Source: HGM04593 sp045654885 (GTDB lineage: Bacteria; Bacteroidota; Bacteroidia; Bacteroidales; Bacteroidaceae). From it: DNA of 8,732 bases. The stretch lies in NCBI GenBank assembly GCA_045654885.1, contig JAZOOF010000018.1:1-8732 (forward strand). Reading direction: 5' to 3'. Under the pieces are notes generated by a model. The model did no database searches and was not told the DNA's origin. It saw only the letters and a list, made by a program, of their open reading frames with translations. Positions 8,070-8,732 of this stretch are shown in pieces. Positions within the stretch are counted from its first letter, which is position 1, and each line of letters opens with the position of its first letter. Position numbers and translations under genes: made by a program.

Positions 8070-8162
8070 TGTCATTGGCTCGTTCATTTTCTTAGCGACC
8101 CGCACGGCATGATTTTCATCCATGCTTCGTGCGACCAGCCGCTAATGAACTCGCCGATAACA
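8070..8162. repeat. Long imperfect inverted repeat (hairpin)
   Basis: The arms pair as follows: GGC (8077-8079) with GCC (8153-8155), GTTCAT (8082-8087) with ATGAAC (8145-8150), TAGCG (8093-8097) with CGCTA (8140-8144), CGCACG (8101-8106) with CGTGCG (8128-8133), and CATG (8108-8111) with CATG (8121-8124), around a 9-base loop. Small bulges interrupt the stem. It may be a dispersed palindromic element or a transcript-level structure upstream of ettA. It has no T-run typical of a terminator. Confidence 0.65.
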
Positions 8163-8173
8163 AAACTAAGTTT

Positions 8174-8244
8174 TGTCATTCTGAGCGAAGTCGAAGAATC
8201 TCTAAAACATGGATTGAGATATCTCCACTACGGTCGATATGACA
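8174..8244. repeat. Dispersed palindromic repeat of the 'TGTCATTCTGAGCGAAG' type
   Basis: The segment starts TGTCATTCTGAGCGAAG and ends TCGATATGACA, with TGTCAT (8174-8179) complementary to ATGACA (8239-8244) and an inner AATCTC/GAGAT pairing. From general knowledge, sequences of this kind are widespread non-coding repeats in many bacterial genomes, including Bacteroidota, and when translated give a false peptide of the VILSEVEES type, as happens here. A partial TGTCATTCT also occurs at 8051-8059. Function is unknown. Confidence 0.65.
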
Positions 8245-8478
8245 GGTTCGCAAAGAAAACAAACCGTGGGTCAACACCTATATTATCAACTTATTTTATT
8301 CCCAATTTAGAAATCTTTCGCGAAGATAACAAAATTTTCGTGAACTATGGCAATAAAAGTACCTTATAAATAAAGAGTGTAAAGAACATATTCTGTGTGT
8401 TAAACAAGGTTAAAAACTTCAAAGTAGGCAATAACCCGGTTGTAAGAGCGTTTACTCAACTAAAACGCAAACAAAATT

Positions 8479-8732
8479 ATGAAAAATTTCATCATCAGAT
8501 TCTGGTGGCTCTTCCCCGTGCTTTTTACAGCATCGATATTGATTTCGGCATACTTCGATTCAATGTGGCCGATATTTTTTGTAATTTCAGTACCCTTGAC
8601 CTTCGTTGCACTGATAACGTCGTGGATATTTCTGCTCATATTCAAAAAGTGGTGGAGATTTCTGTTTTCGTTCATATTGGGAGCGCTAACGGTAGCCTTT
8701 TTCATCTACCTATTATACCTTGGAATATCACT
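8479..8732 (+). CDS. Multi-spanning membrane protein, N-terminal part (runs off window)
   Basis: An open frame begins with the ATG at 8479 and stays open to the window edge (84 codons plus two bases). The peptide is strongly hydrophobic, with three predicted membrane segments at about residues 8-26, 30-55 and 61-82, and a positively charged turn KKWWR (56-60) between the second and third. Trp and Phe are frequent. The leader (ACGCAAACAAAATT) is A-rich and lacks a Shine-Dalgarno site, as for most genes here. The family is not recognised: it could be a small integral-membrane protein or the N-terminus of a larger one such as a membrane-anchored hydrolase. The gene is divergent from ettA. Confidence 0.7.
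   Translation, partial: MKNFIIRFWWLFPVLFTASILISAYFDSMWPIFFVISVPLTFVALITSWIFLLIFKKWWRFLFSFILGALTVAFFIYLLYLGIS

Larger units (their letters stand above)
7999..8478. other. Palindrome-rich intergenic region between ettA and the membrane-protein gene
   Basis: The two flanking genes diverge, so promoters for both should lie here. The 8000-8050 part is AT-rich and holds the weak ettA promoter candidate at 8025-8034. From 8070 to 8244 three inverted repeats stand in tandem (a long hairpin, the 17-bp palindrome ACAAAACTAAGTTTTGT at 8160-8176, and a 71-bp repeat). Near 8313-8327 is a short near-palindrome (ATCTTTCGCGAAGAT). I saw no clear TAnnTTTG element for the plus-strand gene, and no convincing coding frame. 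Confidence 0.6.

Noticed and set aside
8064..8369. A 101-codon plus-strand frame
   Set aside because: It runs through the hairpin and the dispersed repeat and yields the well-known false VILSEVEES-type peptide. No family resemblance.
8460..8705. An 81-codon minus-strand frame
   Set aside because: It is antisense to the clearly hydrophobic, well-started membrane protein at 8479 and shows no coherent features.

Overview
The window looks like a piece of a Bacteroidales-type (Bacteroidota) chromosome. The evidence is an AsmA-like protein typical of that phylum, a secreted GH20 hexosaminidase, A-rich leaders mostly without Shine-Dalgarno sites, and a TAnnTTTG-like promoter element. Genus cannot be fixed from sequence alone. 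No rRNA, tRNA, CRISPR array, transposase or phage gene is visible.

The main block is on the minus strand. In transcription order it holds: ettA (7998 to 6301), an ABC-F translation factor; an intergenic stretch with two related 98-bp structured repeats; a possible small basic protein (5976 to 5761); a fold-type I PLP aminotransferase (5816 to 4515); a signal-peptide-bearing beta-N-acetylhexosaminidase of family GH20 (4496 to 2820); and an AsmA-family envelope protein (2799 to 292). The last three genes are separated by only 18 and 20 bases and probably form one operon, ending at a strong hairpin at 205-239. Together they suggest an envelope or amino-sugar theme: cleavage of terminal hexosamines in the periplasm, an envelope-spanning or inner-membrane-anchored AsmA protein, and a cytoplasmic aminotransferase of unknown substrate. 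This link is inferred from gene order only.

The right end (7999-8478) has no convincing gene but is rich in palindromes: a ~93-bp imperfect hairpin, a 17-bp palindrome and a 71-bp dispersed-type repeat lie in tandem. After it, a plus-strand gene for a multi-spanning membrane protein starts at 8479 and runs off the window. The left end (1-204) has no assignable gene.

The genes themselves are mostly ordinary. The most notable non-coding signal is the pair of 98-bp repeats at 6041-6138 and 6180-6277. Their stems differ in sequence but remain complementary, while the apical hairpin and a GGAG next to it are conserved. This resembles a REP-type palindromic element or a structured RNA family.
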